DNA from: Bradyrhizobium diazoefficiens USDA 110
GTDB lineage: Bacteria > Pseudomonadota > Alphaproteobacteria > Rhizobiales > Xanthobacteraceae
Assembly: GCF_000011365.1 (NCBI RefSeq)
Contig: NC_004463.1
Location: 62,001 to 126,000, forward strand
Reading direction: 5' to 3'
Length of the DNA stretch: 64,000 nt
This document shows positions 52,617 to 62,349 of this stretch, piece after piece. How positions within the stretch are numbered: position 1 is the first letter of the stretch; each line of letters opens with the position of its first letter. The position numbers and the translations under genes were made by a program. The notes beneath the pieces are model-generated. The model was not told the DNA's origin. It was given only the letters and a program-made list of their open reading frames with translations, and did not search any database.

Positions 52617-53420
52617 TCAGCCTTTCCCGCCGCCCCAATTCCCCGCCCGCTTCTCGGCGAACGAGGCCAGCCCCTCCGCCGCCTCCGAGCTCTGGCGCTT
52701 GACCGAATGCAGGTGCACCAGCCGCGTGTACGCCGCATCGTCCACCGCCATCCCGCCGAACGAGCTCTCCAGCGCGAGCCGCTTGGTCTCGGCCATCGCC
52801 TCGGGTCCGTTGGCGAGGAGCTGCTCGACCACCTTTGCACCGGCGGCCTCCAACTCGGCGAGCGGCACGACTTCGTGGACGAGACCGATGCGGCGGGCGT
52901 CTTCGGCGCCGAAACGTTCGCCTGTCAGCGCGTAGCGGCGGACCTGCCGCACGCCGATGGCATCGCAAAGCTGCGGGATGATGATCGCCGCCGTCAGGCC
53001 CCAGCGCACCTCCGTGATCGAGAACAGGGCATTGTCCGCCGCGATCACGACGTCGCAGGCCGCGATCACGCCGGTACCGCCGCCGAAGCAGCCGCCCTGC
53101 ACCAATGCGACGGTCGGAATCGGCAGCGTGTTGAGCCGCTGCACGGCCTCGAACGTCGCCCGCGATGCCGCTTCGTTGGCCTCGGCCGATTGCGGCCGCA
53201 CGCCGTTGATCCATTTGAGGTCGGCGCCGGCCTGGAAATGCTTGCCGTTGCCCCGGAGGACCACGACGCGCAAATTGGGCCTCTTGCCGAGATCGTCGAT
53301 AGCCGCGAGCACGCCCGCGATCAGCGCACCGTCATAGGCGTTGTTGACCTCCGGCCGGTTCAACGTGACGGTCGCAACCCCACGCTCATCCAAAGTCCAC
53401 AAAACGGGGTTGGCAGTCAT
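52617..53420 (-). CDS. Enoyl-CoA hydratase/isomerase family protein
   Basis: This is a 267-residue crotonase-fold enzyme with VVVLRGNGKHFQAGADLKWI (oxyanion-hole region), GGCFGGGTGVIAACD and ITEVRWGLTAAIIIPQL. The Glu in EVRWGL fits a catalytic position. It probably works in acyl-CoA degradation. GGAGGATCGCCG precedes ATG 53420. It converges with the small exported protein gene. Confidence 0.88.
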   Translation of the reverse strand: MTANPVLWTLDERGVATVTLNRPEVNNAYDGALIAGVLAAIDDLGKRPNLRVVVLRGNGKHFQAGADLKWINGVRPQSAEANEAASRATFEAVQRLNTLPIPTVALVQGGCFGGGTGVIAACDVVIAADNALFSITEVRWGLTAAIIIPQLCDAIGVRQVRRYALTGERFGAEDARRIGLVHEVVPLAELEAAGAKVVEQLLANGPEAMAETKRLALESSFGGMAVDDAAYTRLVHLHSVKRQSSEAAEGLASFAEKRAGNWGGGKG

Positions 53421-53577
53421 CGGCGATCCTCCGGTCGTTTGTTTGCCCTGCACTATGGCCGAGGCCACGCACCCTGATCCATATCTTTCCGGCGTGGGGC
53501 GGCCGCGTCCATCGCATGGCGGCTTGTGTCATGCTGGCGCGGGGTGGCAGCAAGGGATCAGGACGGGACATCACATC

Positions 53578-54552
53578 ATGCGCATTTGCATTTTCGGCGC
53601 GGGCGCCGTCGGCAGCCACATTGCGGTCCGGCTGGCGCGCGCCGGCCATGAGGTCTCGTGCGTGATGCGGGGGGCGCATCTGGAGGCGGCGCGTGCGGGC
53701 GGCCTGAAGCTGCGTGTCGGCGATTCCGAGGTCACCGCCAAGGTGAACGCCTCCGGGGATCCCGCCCAGCTCGGCCCGCAGGACGTCGTGATCAGCACCT
53801 TGAAGGCCACCGCGCTGACCGGACTGGTCTCCAGCATCAAACCGCTGCTGCAAGACGACACGGCGATCGTGTTCGCGCAGAACGGCATTCCCTGGTGGTA
53901 CGGGATCGGCCTGCCGCCGCGGCACCCGACGCCGCCGGACATTTCCTTCCTCGACCCGGGCGGGCGCCTGCGCGCCTGCATCCCGAAGGAGCGGATCATC
54001 GGCGGCGTGATCTTCTCCTCCAACGAGGTGGTCTCGCCCGGCGTGGTGCAGAACCTCACCCCGGACCGCAACCGCCTGCTGATCGGCGAATGCGATGACC
54101 GCAATTGCGAGCGCATCACGAAACTCCGCGGCGTCCTCAACGATGCGCGGCTGGAATCGCCGCCGGTGGCCGAGATCCGCGAAGCGATCTGGTCAAAGCT
54201 GCTGACCAACATGTCGCTGTCGGTGCTGTGCCTGCTGACCGGCCAGACCGCACGCGGCGTGCGCGACGACCCCGCCTTTGCCGAGGTCATTCCGCGCATG
54301 TTGAACGAGGCCAACGACATCGCGCAGCACTTCATTCCCGAGGTCAAGCGCGTCACGCGCAGCGGCCCCGCCCCCAACCACAAGCCGTCGCTGCTGCAGG
54401 ATTACGAGATCGGCCGCGCCATGGAGATCGACGTGCTGGTGAAGGCGCCCGCCGCCTTCGCGCGCACCTCGGGCCTGCCGACGCCGACCCTCGACCTGAT
54501 CGCCGCGCTGGCGATCCAGAAGGCGCGCGACAAGGGGCTTTATTCGGCCTGA
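53578..54552 (+). CDS. Ketopantoate reductase-like (PanE/ApbA family)
   Basis: This is a 324-residue NADP-dependent protein. MRICIFGAGAVGSHIAVRLA is the coenzyme site, QDVVISTLKATAL and FAQNGIPWWYGIG follow, and the C-terminal helix bundle has IWSKLLTNMSLSVLCLLTG, which holds the active-site Lys-Asn. It may reduce ketopantoate in pantothenate synthesis or a related 2-ketoacid. GGACGGGA precedes the ATG. Confidence 0.85.
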   Translation: MRICIFGAGAVGSHIAVRLARAGHEVSCVMRGAHLEAARAGGLKLRVGDSEVTAKVNASGDPAQLGPQDVVISTLKATALTGLVSSIKPLLQDDTAIVFAQNGIPWWYGIGLPPRHPTPPDISFLDPGGRLRACIPKERIIGGVIFSSNEVVSPGVVQNLTPDRNRLLIGECDDRNCERITKLRGVLNDARLESPPVAEIREAIWSKLLTNMSLSVLCLLTGQTARGVRDDPAFAEVIPRMLNEANDIAQHFIPEVKRVTRSGPAPNHKPSLLQDYEIGRAMEIDVLVKAPAAFARTSGLPTPTLDLIAALAIQKARDKGLYSA

Positions 54553-54554
54553 GT

Positions 54555-55232
54555 TCAGGCGAGCCCGCCGATCCAGGTCGTGAGCGCGTCGAGCACCTCG
54601 GTGAGCGCCTCTTCGTTGCTACGGCCGGACTTCTTCAGCACCGCGAAAGAGTGATCGCCGCCCTCGACCTCATGCAGCGTCGCCTTCGGGCCAAGCCCTT
54701 CGACGACAGGCTTGAGGATGCCGAGGTCGGCAAGCTTGTCGCGCGTGCCTTGCAGGAACAGCATCGGGATAGCGATGCCGGCGAGGTGCTCGGCGCGCTC
54801 CGCCGACGGCTTGCCGTCGGCATGCAGGGGAAAGCCGAGGAAGGCGAGCCCTTTGACACCAGGCAATGGAGCCTTGGACTGCGCCTGCGAGGTCATCCGC
54901 CCGCCGAAAGACTTGCCGCCGGCGACGAGCGTCACGCCGGGGCACAGCCGCGCCGCCTCCGCGACCGCCGCGTGGATGGCGGCGTGCGCGACCGCCGGCT
55001 GGTCGGGACGTCCTTGTTTCTTTTCCATATAGGGGAAATTGAAGCGGAGCGTCGCGATGCCGCGCTCCGCGAGGCCTTCCGCAACCTTGTCCATGAACGC
55101 ATGCCGCATGTCGGCACCTGCGCCGTGCGCCAGCACGTAACAGGCGCGCGCATTTTCGGGCTGCGTCAGGATCGCGGAGACCGTACCGATGCGCTCGATG
55201 TCGAGCTTGAGCTCTTGAGTTTTGGTCGCCAC
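54555..55232 (-). CDS. Alpha/beta hydrolase, Tex30/KANL3-like
   Basis: This is a 225-residue protein: ACYVLAHGAGADMRHAFMDK, TLVAGGKSFGGRMTSQ (nucleophile Ser in GKSFGG), LFLQGTRDKLAD and VEGGDHSFAV (His). This is the short dienelactone-hydrolase-like class. The start was placed at GTG 55232 with GGGATGG upstream. Its substrate is unknown. Confidence 0.78.
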   Translation of the reverse strand: MATKTQELKLDIERIGTVSAILTQPENARACYVLAHGAGADMRHAFMDKVAEGLAERGIATLRFNFPYMEKKQGRPDQPAVAHAAIHAAVAEAARLCPGVTLVAGGKSFGGRMTSQAQSKAPLPGVKGLAFLGFPLHADGKPSAERAEHLAGIAIPMLFLQGTRDKLADLGILKPVVEGLGPKATLHEVEGGDHSFAVLKKSGRSNEEALTEVLDALTTWIGGLA

Positions 55233-55358
55233 AATCAGCCATCCCGACAGACGCTGCTCCGGCCGCCTTGGTAGCGTCACCGGCGCAGCCTGAAAACACA
55301 ATAATTGTCGCCGCCGACCAGCCTACCAAGCCGGAACGACGCATCAACCGAGGTGACC

Positions 55359-56503
55359 ATGTCCTACCGCTCCTCCTGGATGACCGAAGAGCTCGACGTC
55401 TTTCGCGACCAGTTCCGGAAATATCTTGCCAAGGATCTGGCACCGCATGCCGAAAAATGGCGCGAGCAGAAGATGGTGGACCGCTTCGCCTGGCGCGGGC
55501 TCGGCGAGATGGGCGCGCTCTTGGCGAGCGTACCGGAGGAATATGGCGGCCTGGGCGCAACCTTCGCCTATGACGCCGCCGTGCTGGATGATCTCGAGAG
55601 CACGGTGCCGGAGCTGACGACCGGCGTCTCCGTGCACAGCGCCATCGTCGCGCACTACATCCTCAATTACGGCTCGGAGGAGCAGAAGAAGCGCTGGCTG
55701 CCGAAGATGGCGAGCGGCGAGATGGTCGGCGCCATCGCCATGACCGAGCCCGGCACCGGCTCCGACCTCCAGGCCGTGAAGACCACGGCGAAGAAGCAGG
55801 GCAATTCCTACGTCATCAACGGCAGAAGACTTTCATCACCAACGGCCAGGCCGCCGATCTCGTCGTCGTGGTCGCGCGCACGGGCGAAGCCGGTGCGAAA
55901 GGCATTTCGCTGATCGTGGTCGAGACCGCAGGCGCGGACGGCTACGAGCGCGGGCGCAACCTCGACAAGATCGGCCTGCACGCTTCCGACACGTCGGAGC
56001 TGTTCTTCGACAACGTCACGGTGCCGCCGGAAAACCTGCTCGGCAAGGAGGAAGGCCAGGGTTTTGTCCAGCTGATGCAGCAATTGCCGCAGGAGCGCCT
56101 CGCGCTCGCGGTCGGCGCCGTCGCCTCGATGGAGCGCGCGGTCAAGCTCACCACCGAGTACACCAAGGAGCGCAAGGCCTTCGGCAAGCCGCTGATGGAT
56201 TTCCAGAACACCGCCTTCACGCTCGCCGAGCGCAAGACCGAGGCGATGATCGCGCGCGTCTTCGTCGACTGGTGCATCGAGCGCCTGGTTGCCGGGGATC
56301 TCGACACCGTCACGGCGTCGATGGCGAAATACTGGTGCTCGGACAAGCAGGTCCAGACCGCCGACGAATGCCTCCAGCTGTTCGGCGGCTACGGCTACAT
56401 GCAGGAATACCCGATCTCGCGCATCTTCATCGATTCCCGCATCCAGAAGATCTATGGCGGCACCAACGAGATCATGAAGCTGTTGATCGCAAGGTCGCTG
56501 TGA
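55359..56503 (+). pseudogene. Acyl-CoA dehydrogenase with a single-base frameshift
   Basis: Two overlapping frames form one acyl-CoA dehydrogenase of about 381 residues. The first begins at ATG 55359 and reads MTEPGTGSDLQAVKTTAKK, then YVINGR. The second reads on as KTFITNGQAADLVVVVART (in the +1 frame), ELFFDNVTVPPENLLG, and GGTNEIMKLLIARSL. Restoring one C after 55823 (GGC-AGAAG becoming GGC-CAGAAG) rejoins them. The catalytic Glu in YGGTNEIM is intact. It is either a real inactivation or a sequencing slip. It is convergent with a LysR gene ten bases away. Confidence 0.85.
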
Positions 56504-56512
56504 TCCGGCTGG

Positions 56513-57397
56513 TTACCTCATCCGCTTGTCGGCCGCGATGAAGTCGATGAAGGTCCTCACCTTCGCGGAGAGGTATTTGCGGCTCGGATAGACCGCGAAC
56601 AGGCGCCCTTCGAAGATGATGTCGTCGGGCAGCATATGCACGAGCCGGCCGGCGGCGATGTCGTCCGCGACCAGCCATTTCGGCAGGAAGGCGAAGCCCA
56701 TGCCTTCCAGCGCGGCCATGTGGAGCAGGGTCTCGTTGCCGCTGCGCAGGACCGGGTTGAGCTTGATGGTCTCGACCGTGCCGTTCCTGTTCAGGGAGAA
56801 GCTCTCTCCCGGATAAAGCGCATAGTGCAACAGCGCCTGGCCGGCGAGATCGGCGAACTTCGTCGGGCGTCCGGCGCGTTTGAGGAACGCAGGGGCCGCA
56901 ACCAACAAGAAGGGGACCTTGGTGATGGGACGCGCGATCAGCGCCTCGTCCGGCGTGCCGGTCGCGCGCAAGGCGAGATCGAATCCCTCCTCGACCAGAT
57001 TGACCAGCCGCCCGCTGAGATCGACGTCGAGGCACACCTCCGGATAACGAGCCTGGTAATCCGCCAGCACGCCCGCGAAGATCGCATTCGCCATCCACAC
57101 CGGCGCGGTCAGCCGCAGCGTACCGCGCGGAACGACGGTCGCCTTGCTGACGGCGGCCTCGACCTCGTCGAGCGAATCCAGCATCTGCCGCGCCTGCTCG
57201 AAATAGAGCGCGCCGCTCTCGCTCAGGCTGACGCGCCGGCTGGTGCGGTTGAGTAGCCGCGTGCCCAGCCGCTTCTCGAGCTGCATCACGTGCTTGCTCG
57301 CCATGGCGGGCGAAATGCGCAGGCGCTGCGCCGCGGTCGCAAAGCTCTTCAGCTCCGCGACCAGGCAAAACACCCTCATGCTGACCAGCGAGTCCAT
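56513..57397 (-). CDS. LysR-family regulator
   Basis: This is a 294-residue regulator: VFCLVAELKSFATAAQRL, SPAMASKHVMQLEKRLGTR for DNA binding, then an effector domain (FDLALRATGTPDEALIARPI). It diverges from the DoxX-DsrE-TlpA genes and probably controls them. ATG 57397 was taken; a TTG at 57427 is in frame. Confidence 0.88.
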   Translation of the reverse strand: MDSLVSMRVFCLVAELKSFATAAQRLRISPAMASKHVMQLEKRLGTRLLNRTSRRVSLSESGALYFEQARQMLDSLDEVEAAVSKATVVPRGTLRLTAPVWMANAIFAGVLADYQARYPEVCLDVDLSGRLVNLVEEGFDLALRATGTPDEALIARPITKVPFLLVAAPAFLKRAGRPTKFADLAGQALLHYALYPGESFSLNRNGTVETIKLNPVLRSGNETLLHMAALEGMGFAFLPKWLVADDIAAGRLVHMLPDDIIFEGRLFAVYPSRKYLSAKVRTFIDFIAADKRMR

Positions 57398-57500
57398 GAA
57401 ATCATCAACATCCAGGAAAGGAATCAATCATGGAACGCATAATGATCAAATGAGGCGAAACCATCAAATGGTGGCGACCCACAGACCCTGGAGACCCACC

Positions 57501-57929
57501 ATGACCGCCACCACCTTCGAAACCGCCACCCCGGGCCGCGCCCTTCGCATCGGCCTCTGGGCCGCACAGGGCCTGATCTTCTTCGTCTTCGCCTCGGCCG
57601 GGCTGGTCAAGCTGCTCACGCCTATCCCTCAGCTGGCCGCGATGATGCCCTGGGCCGGGCAGTATTCCGAAACCTTCGTCCGAATCATCGGACTGATCGA
57701 CCTTGCCGGCGGGATCGGCATCCTGCTTCCGGCCCTGACGCGGATCCTGCCGCGGCTGACGGTGTTGGCCGCGCTCGGCTGCACCGTGTTGCAGGTGTTC
57801 GCGCTCGTCTTCCACCTCTCGCGTGGCGAGACTGATGTCACGCCGCTCAATGTCGTCCTGCTCGCGCTCAGCCTGTTCGTGCTGTGGGGACGCGGCCGCA
57901 AGGCGCCGATTACGCCGCGTCAGCTCTGA
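57501..57929 (+). CDS. DoxX-family membrane protein
   Basis: This is a 142-residue protein with four membrane helices (GLIFFVFASAGLVKLL, IIGLIDLAGGIGILLPAL, TVLAALGCTVLQVFALVF, VVLLALSLFVLWG). The family carries a subunit of thiosulfate:quinone oxidoreductase and related quinone-linked proteins. GGAG precedes ATG 57501. It heads a three-gene plus-strand unit. Confidence 0.85.
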   Translation: MTATTFETATPGRALRIGLWAAQGLIFFVFASAGLVKLLTPIPQLAAMMPWAGQYSETFVRIIGLIDLAGGIGILLPALTRILPRLTVLAALGCTVLQVFALVFHLSRGETDVTPLNVVLLALSLFVLWGRGRKAPITPRQL

Positions 57930-57949
57930 CCGGCAGGAACGCCGCCGCC

Positions 57950-58408
57950 ATGATCTCAGCCAATGGATGGTCCCGGAGGGGTCTGCTCGCAGGCACCGCG
58001 ATCCTCACCGCGGGCGGCGCCGCCGCCAGGGAGGACCGTCTCGCCGACGGCGTCGTGATCCTGATCGACAGCAACGAGCCCTATGTCATGGGACATGCGA
58101 TCAGCTACTCGGCTAATCTCGCAAAGCACTTTGCCGACAAGGGCGCGCGATTGCTGATCGAGGTCGTCGCCAACGGCAAGGGCATCGACGTCTTCCGGGC
58201 GGACAAGACTCCGCTGGTCGAGCCGCTCGCGACGCTGCGGCAGTCGCTGCCCAATCTCACCTACAGCATGTGCGCGTCGTCGAAGGCGATCGCCGAAGCC
58301 AAGGAGCAGGTCTCGATTCCGTTGATATCGGGCGCGAGCCTTGTGCCGTTCGGGATCGGCCGCGTCGTCGATCTGCAATTGAAGGGCTGGGCCTATATCC
58401 ATGCGTGA
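57950..58408 (+). CDS. DsrE/F-like protein with twin-arginine leader
   Basis: This is a 152-residue protein. SRRGLLAGTAILTAGGAAA is a twin-arginine signal; the rest is a DsrE-type fold (VVILIDSNEPYVMGHAI, IEVVANGKGIDVF, TYSMCASSKAIAEA with one Cys). DsrE proteins pass sulfur or act in redox; here in the periplasm. It overlaps the TlpA gene by eight bases. Confidence 0.75.
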   Translation: MISANGWSRRGLLAGTAILTAGGAAAREDRLADGVVILIDSNEPYVMGHAISYSANLAKHFADKGARLLIEVVANGKGIDVFRADKTPLVEPLATLRQSLPNLTYSMCASSKAIAEAKEQVSIPLISGASLVPFGIGRVVDLQLKGWAYIHA

Positions 58409-59006
58409 GAAGCCTCGTGCGCCCGGCACGACACTGTCCAGGCGAGCGCTGCTGATGGCCGCGCCGGCGGCCCTTGTCCCTCCGCGCGCAAGCCGCGCGC
58501 AGGGCGGTGATCCCGCCTGGCCGCCGGTGTTGGAGGCCGGCCGCAGCCAGTTTACCGTCGTGCGGCCTCGCGCAACGATGCCGCAGCTCAGGCTTCAGGA
58601 CCTGCACGGAAAAGACGTTGTGCTGACGGCGCGGCCGGGCCGGATCACGCTCGTCAACTTCTGGGCGACGTGGTGCGCGGCCTGCCGGCTCGACCTGCCT
58701 GTGCTCGCAAGCCTCGTGGGATCGCGGCCGGATCGGCTCGACGTTGTCGCGATCTGCACCGATACGAAGGACCTGCGCAAGATCCGCGCGTTCCTCGGCG
58801 GTCTCGCCGTGCAGAACCTCGCCTGCTACGTCGATGCGTATGACACGACGGCGGAAGCCTCAGCCTCGGCCTTCACGCTCGTCGGCATGCCCGTGACCTA
58901 TCTGGTCGGCGCGAGCAACCACGTCGAGGGTTACATCACCGGCGCACCCGACTGGCTCTCGCCGGCAGGCGCGCGGTTGCTGCAATTCTATCGCGAGCAA
59001 GCCTGA
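58401..59006 (+). CDS. TlpA-like thioredoxin with twin-arginine leader
   Basis: This is a 201-residue exported redox protein. SRRALLMAAPAALV is the twin-arginine leader, and the active site is FWATWCAACRLDLP with Cys 92 and 95. GMPVTYLVGASN carries the cis-Pro loop. It may keep the cysteine of the upstream DsrE-like protein reduced. ATG lies inside that gene's end. Confidence 0.85.
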   Translation: MREKPRAPGTTLSRRALLMAAPAALVPPRASRAQGGDPAWPPVLEAGRSQFTVVRPRATMPQLRLQDLHGKDVVLTARPGRITLVNFWATWCAACRLDLPVLASLVGSRPDRLDVVAICTDTKDLRKIRAFLGGLAVQNLACYVDAYDTTAEASASAFTLVGMPVTYLVGASNHVEGYITGAPDWLSPAGARLLQFYREQA

Positions 59007-59011
59007 TCCGC

Positions 59012-60151
59012 TCAATTCGGATGCCACCAGCGGCCACCGATGACCACGCCCTCCGAAACGATCTTGCGATCGCCGATCAGGTGCTCGCCGACGACGTCCT
59101 CATAGTCGAACTGGCCCTGCCTGACCGAAATCAGCGTGGCGTCGCCGACGCAGCCCGGCTTGAGGCTGCCGAGCTCGGGGCGGCGCAGCGCCATCGCCGC
59201 GTTCACCGTCGAAGCGGCGACCACATCGGACAGCTCCATGCCCATGCACAGGAACTTCGACATGGTCGTGACCTGGTCGAAGGCCGGGCCATCGATGCAG
59301 AGCTGATGGATGTCGGAGGAGATCGTGTCCGGATAGAAGCCGTTGGCGAGCATCGCGCGCGCGGTCTTGAAGGCAAACGAGCCCTTGCCGTGGCCGATGT
59401 CGAACAGCACGCCGCGCTCGCGCGCATCCAGCACCGCCTTCTTCACCGTGCCCTGCGCCGTCGCCGGCGTGTTGGGGAAAGGGCGGAACGCATGGGTCAG
59501 CACGTCGCCGGGCCGCAGGCGCGCCAGCACGTCCTCATAGCTCGGCGGCGGATGATCGATATGCGCCATCAGGGGCATGCCGACCTCGTTCGCGACCTCG
59601 AGCGCGATGTCGAGCGGCACGGCCCCCGACGTGCCCGAGGAGTGCAAGCCCACGCGCACCTTGATGCCGACGATGAGATCGCGGTTGGCATCCGCCACCT
59701 TGGCCGCCTCGATCGGATTCATCAGCCGCAACTCCTCGCTCTCACCCACCATGATCCGGTGCGAGAAGCCGAAGATGCCGGCATGCGAGACGTGCAGGTA
59801 AGCGAGAATGCGGACCTGGCTCGGCTCGATCACATGCTTGCGGAAGCCCGCGAAATTGCCGGGCCCCGCGCTGCCGGTGTCCACCGCCGTGGTGACGCCG
59901 GAGAGGCGGCAGAATTCCTCGGCATCGATGCCGAGCGAGGTGCCGCCCCAATAGACATGGGTGTGGAGATCGATCAGCCCCGGCGTCACGATGTAGCGTG
60001 ACACGTCGCGCACCTCCGTGCCCGGATCCGCCTTGAGCCCGCTGCCCACCGCAGCGACCTTGCCGCCGGCAAAGCCGACATCGGTCACGGCGTCGAGCTT
60101 CTGGGACGGGTCGACCACACGGCCGCCGCGCAGGATCAAGTCGAAAGGCAT
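59012..60151 (-). CDS. Amidohydrolase/deacetylase-family metallohydrolase
   Basis: This is a 379-residue TIM-barrel metalloenzyme. The first two His are in IDLHTHVYWGG; the others include LMAHIDHPPP, VLTHAFRP, and ISSDIHQLCIDG with the Asp. It belongs with dihydroorotase-like and D-aminoacylase-like hydrolases (COG3964 type). The substrate is unknown. It is convergent with the TlpA gene. Confidence 0.85.
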   Translation of the reverse strand: MPFDLILRGGRVVDPSQKLDAVTDVGFAGGKVAAVGSGLKADPGTEVRDVSRYIVTPGLIDLHTHVYWGGTSLGIDAEEFCRLSGVTTAVDTGSAGPGNFAGFRKHVIEPSQVRILAYLHVSHAGIFGFSHRIMVGESEELRLMNPIEAAKVADANRDLIVGIKVRVGLHSSGTSGAVPLDIALEVANEVGMPLMAHIDHPPPSYEDVLARLRPGDVLTHAFRPFPNTPATAQGTVKKAVLDARERGVLFDIGHGKGSFAFKTARAMLANGFYPDTISSDIHQLCIDGPAFDQVTTMSKFLCMGMELSDVVAASTVNAAMALRRPELGSLKPGCVGDATLISVRQGQFDYEDVVGEHLIGDRKIVSEGVVIGGRWWHPN

Positions 60152-60280
60152 TGTCGTCTCCGGATGGGCAGTGAGGCGTGGCTAGCAGGTCAGCCGGGCC
60201 AGCAAGGAAGGAAGCCGTTCGCTTCTAGCAATTTTTGCGCCGATGGACCCGCCAAATAGCGGCCAATGCCCATGACAAAA

Positions 60281-60357
<77 letters not shown>

Positions 60358-60517
60358 GCGGAACCCGCGGGAGGCGGGTTTCGACCCCTCTTAGCAGAGC
60401 AGGATTGGGATCGCCAGTCGCCAGACGGGGTCAGCGATGCGCTGCGCCGATGGTCGTCAAACTGCGTTAGGGGTGTACCATGGTCCCAGCCCAAAACCGG
60501 GTCCAGGAGCCGGCACC

Positions 60518-60871
60518 ATGATCGAGGGCATCAGTGCCATCACACTCGGCACCCATGACATGGCGCGCGCCGTGCACTTCTACCGTTCGCTCGGGTTCGA
60601 ACTCCTGTATGGCGGCGAAGCCGCTGCATTCACCAGCTTTCGCGCCGGGACCGGCTATCTCAACCTGACCGCACAACCGGACGACAAGCACTGGTCCTGG
60701 TGGGGGCGCGTCATCTTCTACGTCGCCGATGTCGACGGGACCTACGAGCGCGCCCGCGCAGCCGGTTGGCAGCCATCGAGCACGCCTCGCGATGCGGAAT
60801 GGGGTGAGCGCTACTTCCATCTCACCGACCCCGACGGCCACGAGCTCAGTTTCGCGCGTCCGTTGTCCTGA
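60518..60871 (+). CDS. VOC-family (glyoxalase-like) protein
   Basis: This is a 117-residue single-domain protein with the VOC pattern GISAITLGTHDMARAVHFYR, GGEAAAFTSFRAG, VIFYVADVDGTYERARAAG and LTDPDGHELSFARPL. Metal ligands would be the His of THDM and the Glu of GHELSF. Substrate unknown. Confidence 0.88.
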   Translation: MIEGISAITLGTHDMARAVHFYRSLGFELLYGGEAAAFTSFRAGTGYLNLTAQPDDKHWSWWGRVIFYVADVDGTYERARAAGWQPSSTPRDAEWGERYFHLTDPDGHELSFARPLS

Positions 60872-60995
60872 CCGAATAAGTCACACCCGCTGACGTTCCC
60901 AACGCGCAAGTAGCGCTCTCTCAGCCGCCGTGGCAAGCTCGGCGCGGTTGCCTCAAGCGAGAATTGTATCTGGGTTCTAACGAGGGAGGACGACC

Positions 60996-61289
60996 ATGGT
61001 AACCTATGTCGTGCTGGGAAACTTCACTGATCAGGGAGTCCGCAACGTCAAGGACTCGCCGAAGCGGGCCGACGCCTTCAAGGAGATGGCCAAGACGTTC
61101 GGAGTGACCGTGAAAGAGATCGTCTGGACGCAGGGACGATATGACGTTGTAACCGTTCTCGAGGCTCCAGATGAGGCTGCCGCGATGTCGCTTAGCCTTA
61201 GTCTCAGCGCACTCGGCAATGTCCGCACCGAAACGCTGCGCGCGTTTTCGGCGGCAGATATGACAAAGATCGTCGGCAAGATGCTCTGA
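60996..61289 (+). CDS. GYD-domain protein
   Basis: This is a 97-residue protein with TYVVLGNFTDQGVRNVKDSP, VKEIVWTQGRYDVVTVLEAP and a final helix (SAADMTKIVGKML). The GRYDVV segment is the GYD motif. The family is small, ferredoxin-like and of unknown function. GGGAGGA precedes the ATG. Confidence 0.9.
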   Translation: MVTYVVLGNFTDQGVRNVKDSPKRADAFKEMAKTFGVTVKEIVWTQGRYDVVTVLEAPDEAAAMSLSLSLSALGNVRTETLRAFSAADMTKIVGKML

Positions 61290-61346
61290 CGCTCAAGCCC
61301 GCGCGAGCGCACTGGACCCGGGATGGCAATCCCGGGAATAGGCCTT

Positions 61347-62313
61347 TCATGCCCTGATATTGTTCTCGCGCACCACCTTGCCCCAATAGGCGACCTGCTT
61401 GTCGAAGAAGGTCTTGAAGGCGGCGCCGTCCTCGAGCAGCAGCGTCATGTGCTGGGTCTCCTTGAGCTGGGCTGCGGTCGCGGGTTCGCTCAGGATCTCC
61501 CTGGACGCCGCCGCCATGGCGGCGACGATCTCAGGCGGCGTGCCCGCGGGCGCGAAGATGCCCCACCAGGCCAGCGTCTCGAAGTCCGGAAAGCCCGCCT
61601 CGATCGCGGTCTGCGTATCGGGCAGCGCCGGCAGCCGCTCGCGGCCGAGCTGCAGGATCGGACGCAGCATGTTGGAGCCGAGCTGGGCTGCGACCAGCGC
61701 CGCCGATCCCGCGATCAGATCGACATGGCCGCCGAGCACGTCGTTCATCGCGGGGCCGCCGCCGCGATAGGGCACGTGCACGATCTCGACCCCGGCCTTG
61801 TTGCCGAGCACGGTCATGGCGAGATGGCCGAGCGTGCCGATGCCGACGGAGGCGTATTTCACCGCACCGGGCGTCGCCTTGCAGGCCGCGACCACGTCGG
61901 CAAAACTCTTGTAGGGACGGCCGGCGCCGGCGGCGATCACGTAAGGCGCGGTGCCGACGAGCAGCACCGGCATCAGCTCGCGCTCGACGTCGACCGGCGG
62001 CTTGTCGAGGATGGACGGGATCACCGCGTGGGAATCGAAGGTGACCAGGAACGTCGTGCCGTCCGCCGGGCTCTTGGCGACCTGCGCGGCGCCGAGCGCG
62101 CCCGCGGCGCCCGACTTGTTCTCGACCACGACGATGCGGCCAAGCTTGGTTTGCAGATTGCTCTGGAGCAGCCGCGCCATCGCATCGGTCGAGCCACCCG
62201 GCGGAAACGGCACGACCAGAGTGATCTTGCCGGCCTGCGCCGCCGCGGGCGCCATCGCCAGGATTGCGGGCGCTGCCAGCAGCGCCCGTCGTGTGATCGT
62301 CATGGTCCCCTCC
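61347..62313 (-). CDS. Bug/TctC-type tripartite tricarboxylate binding protein
   Basis: This is a 322-residue periplasmic protein with a signal of twin-arginine type (MTITRRALLAAPAILAMAPA). The Bug pattern is ITLVVPFPPGGSTDAMAR, VVENKSGAAGALGAAQVAKS, VHVPYRGGGPAMNDVLGGHVD and GIFAPAGTPPEIVAAM. It binds carboxylic acids for uptake or signalling. It is downstream of the cupin, RraA and ligase genes; no TctA/B membrane genes are seen. Confidence 0.9.
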
Positions 62314-62349
62314 CTTGTGTTTCCGCGCCCGGCTTTTGCTCTTTGGCGC

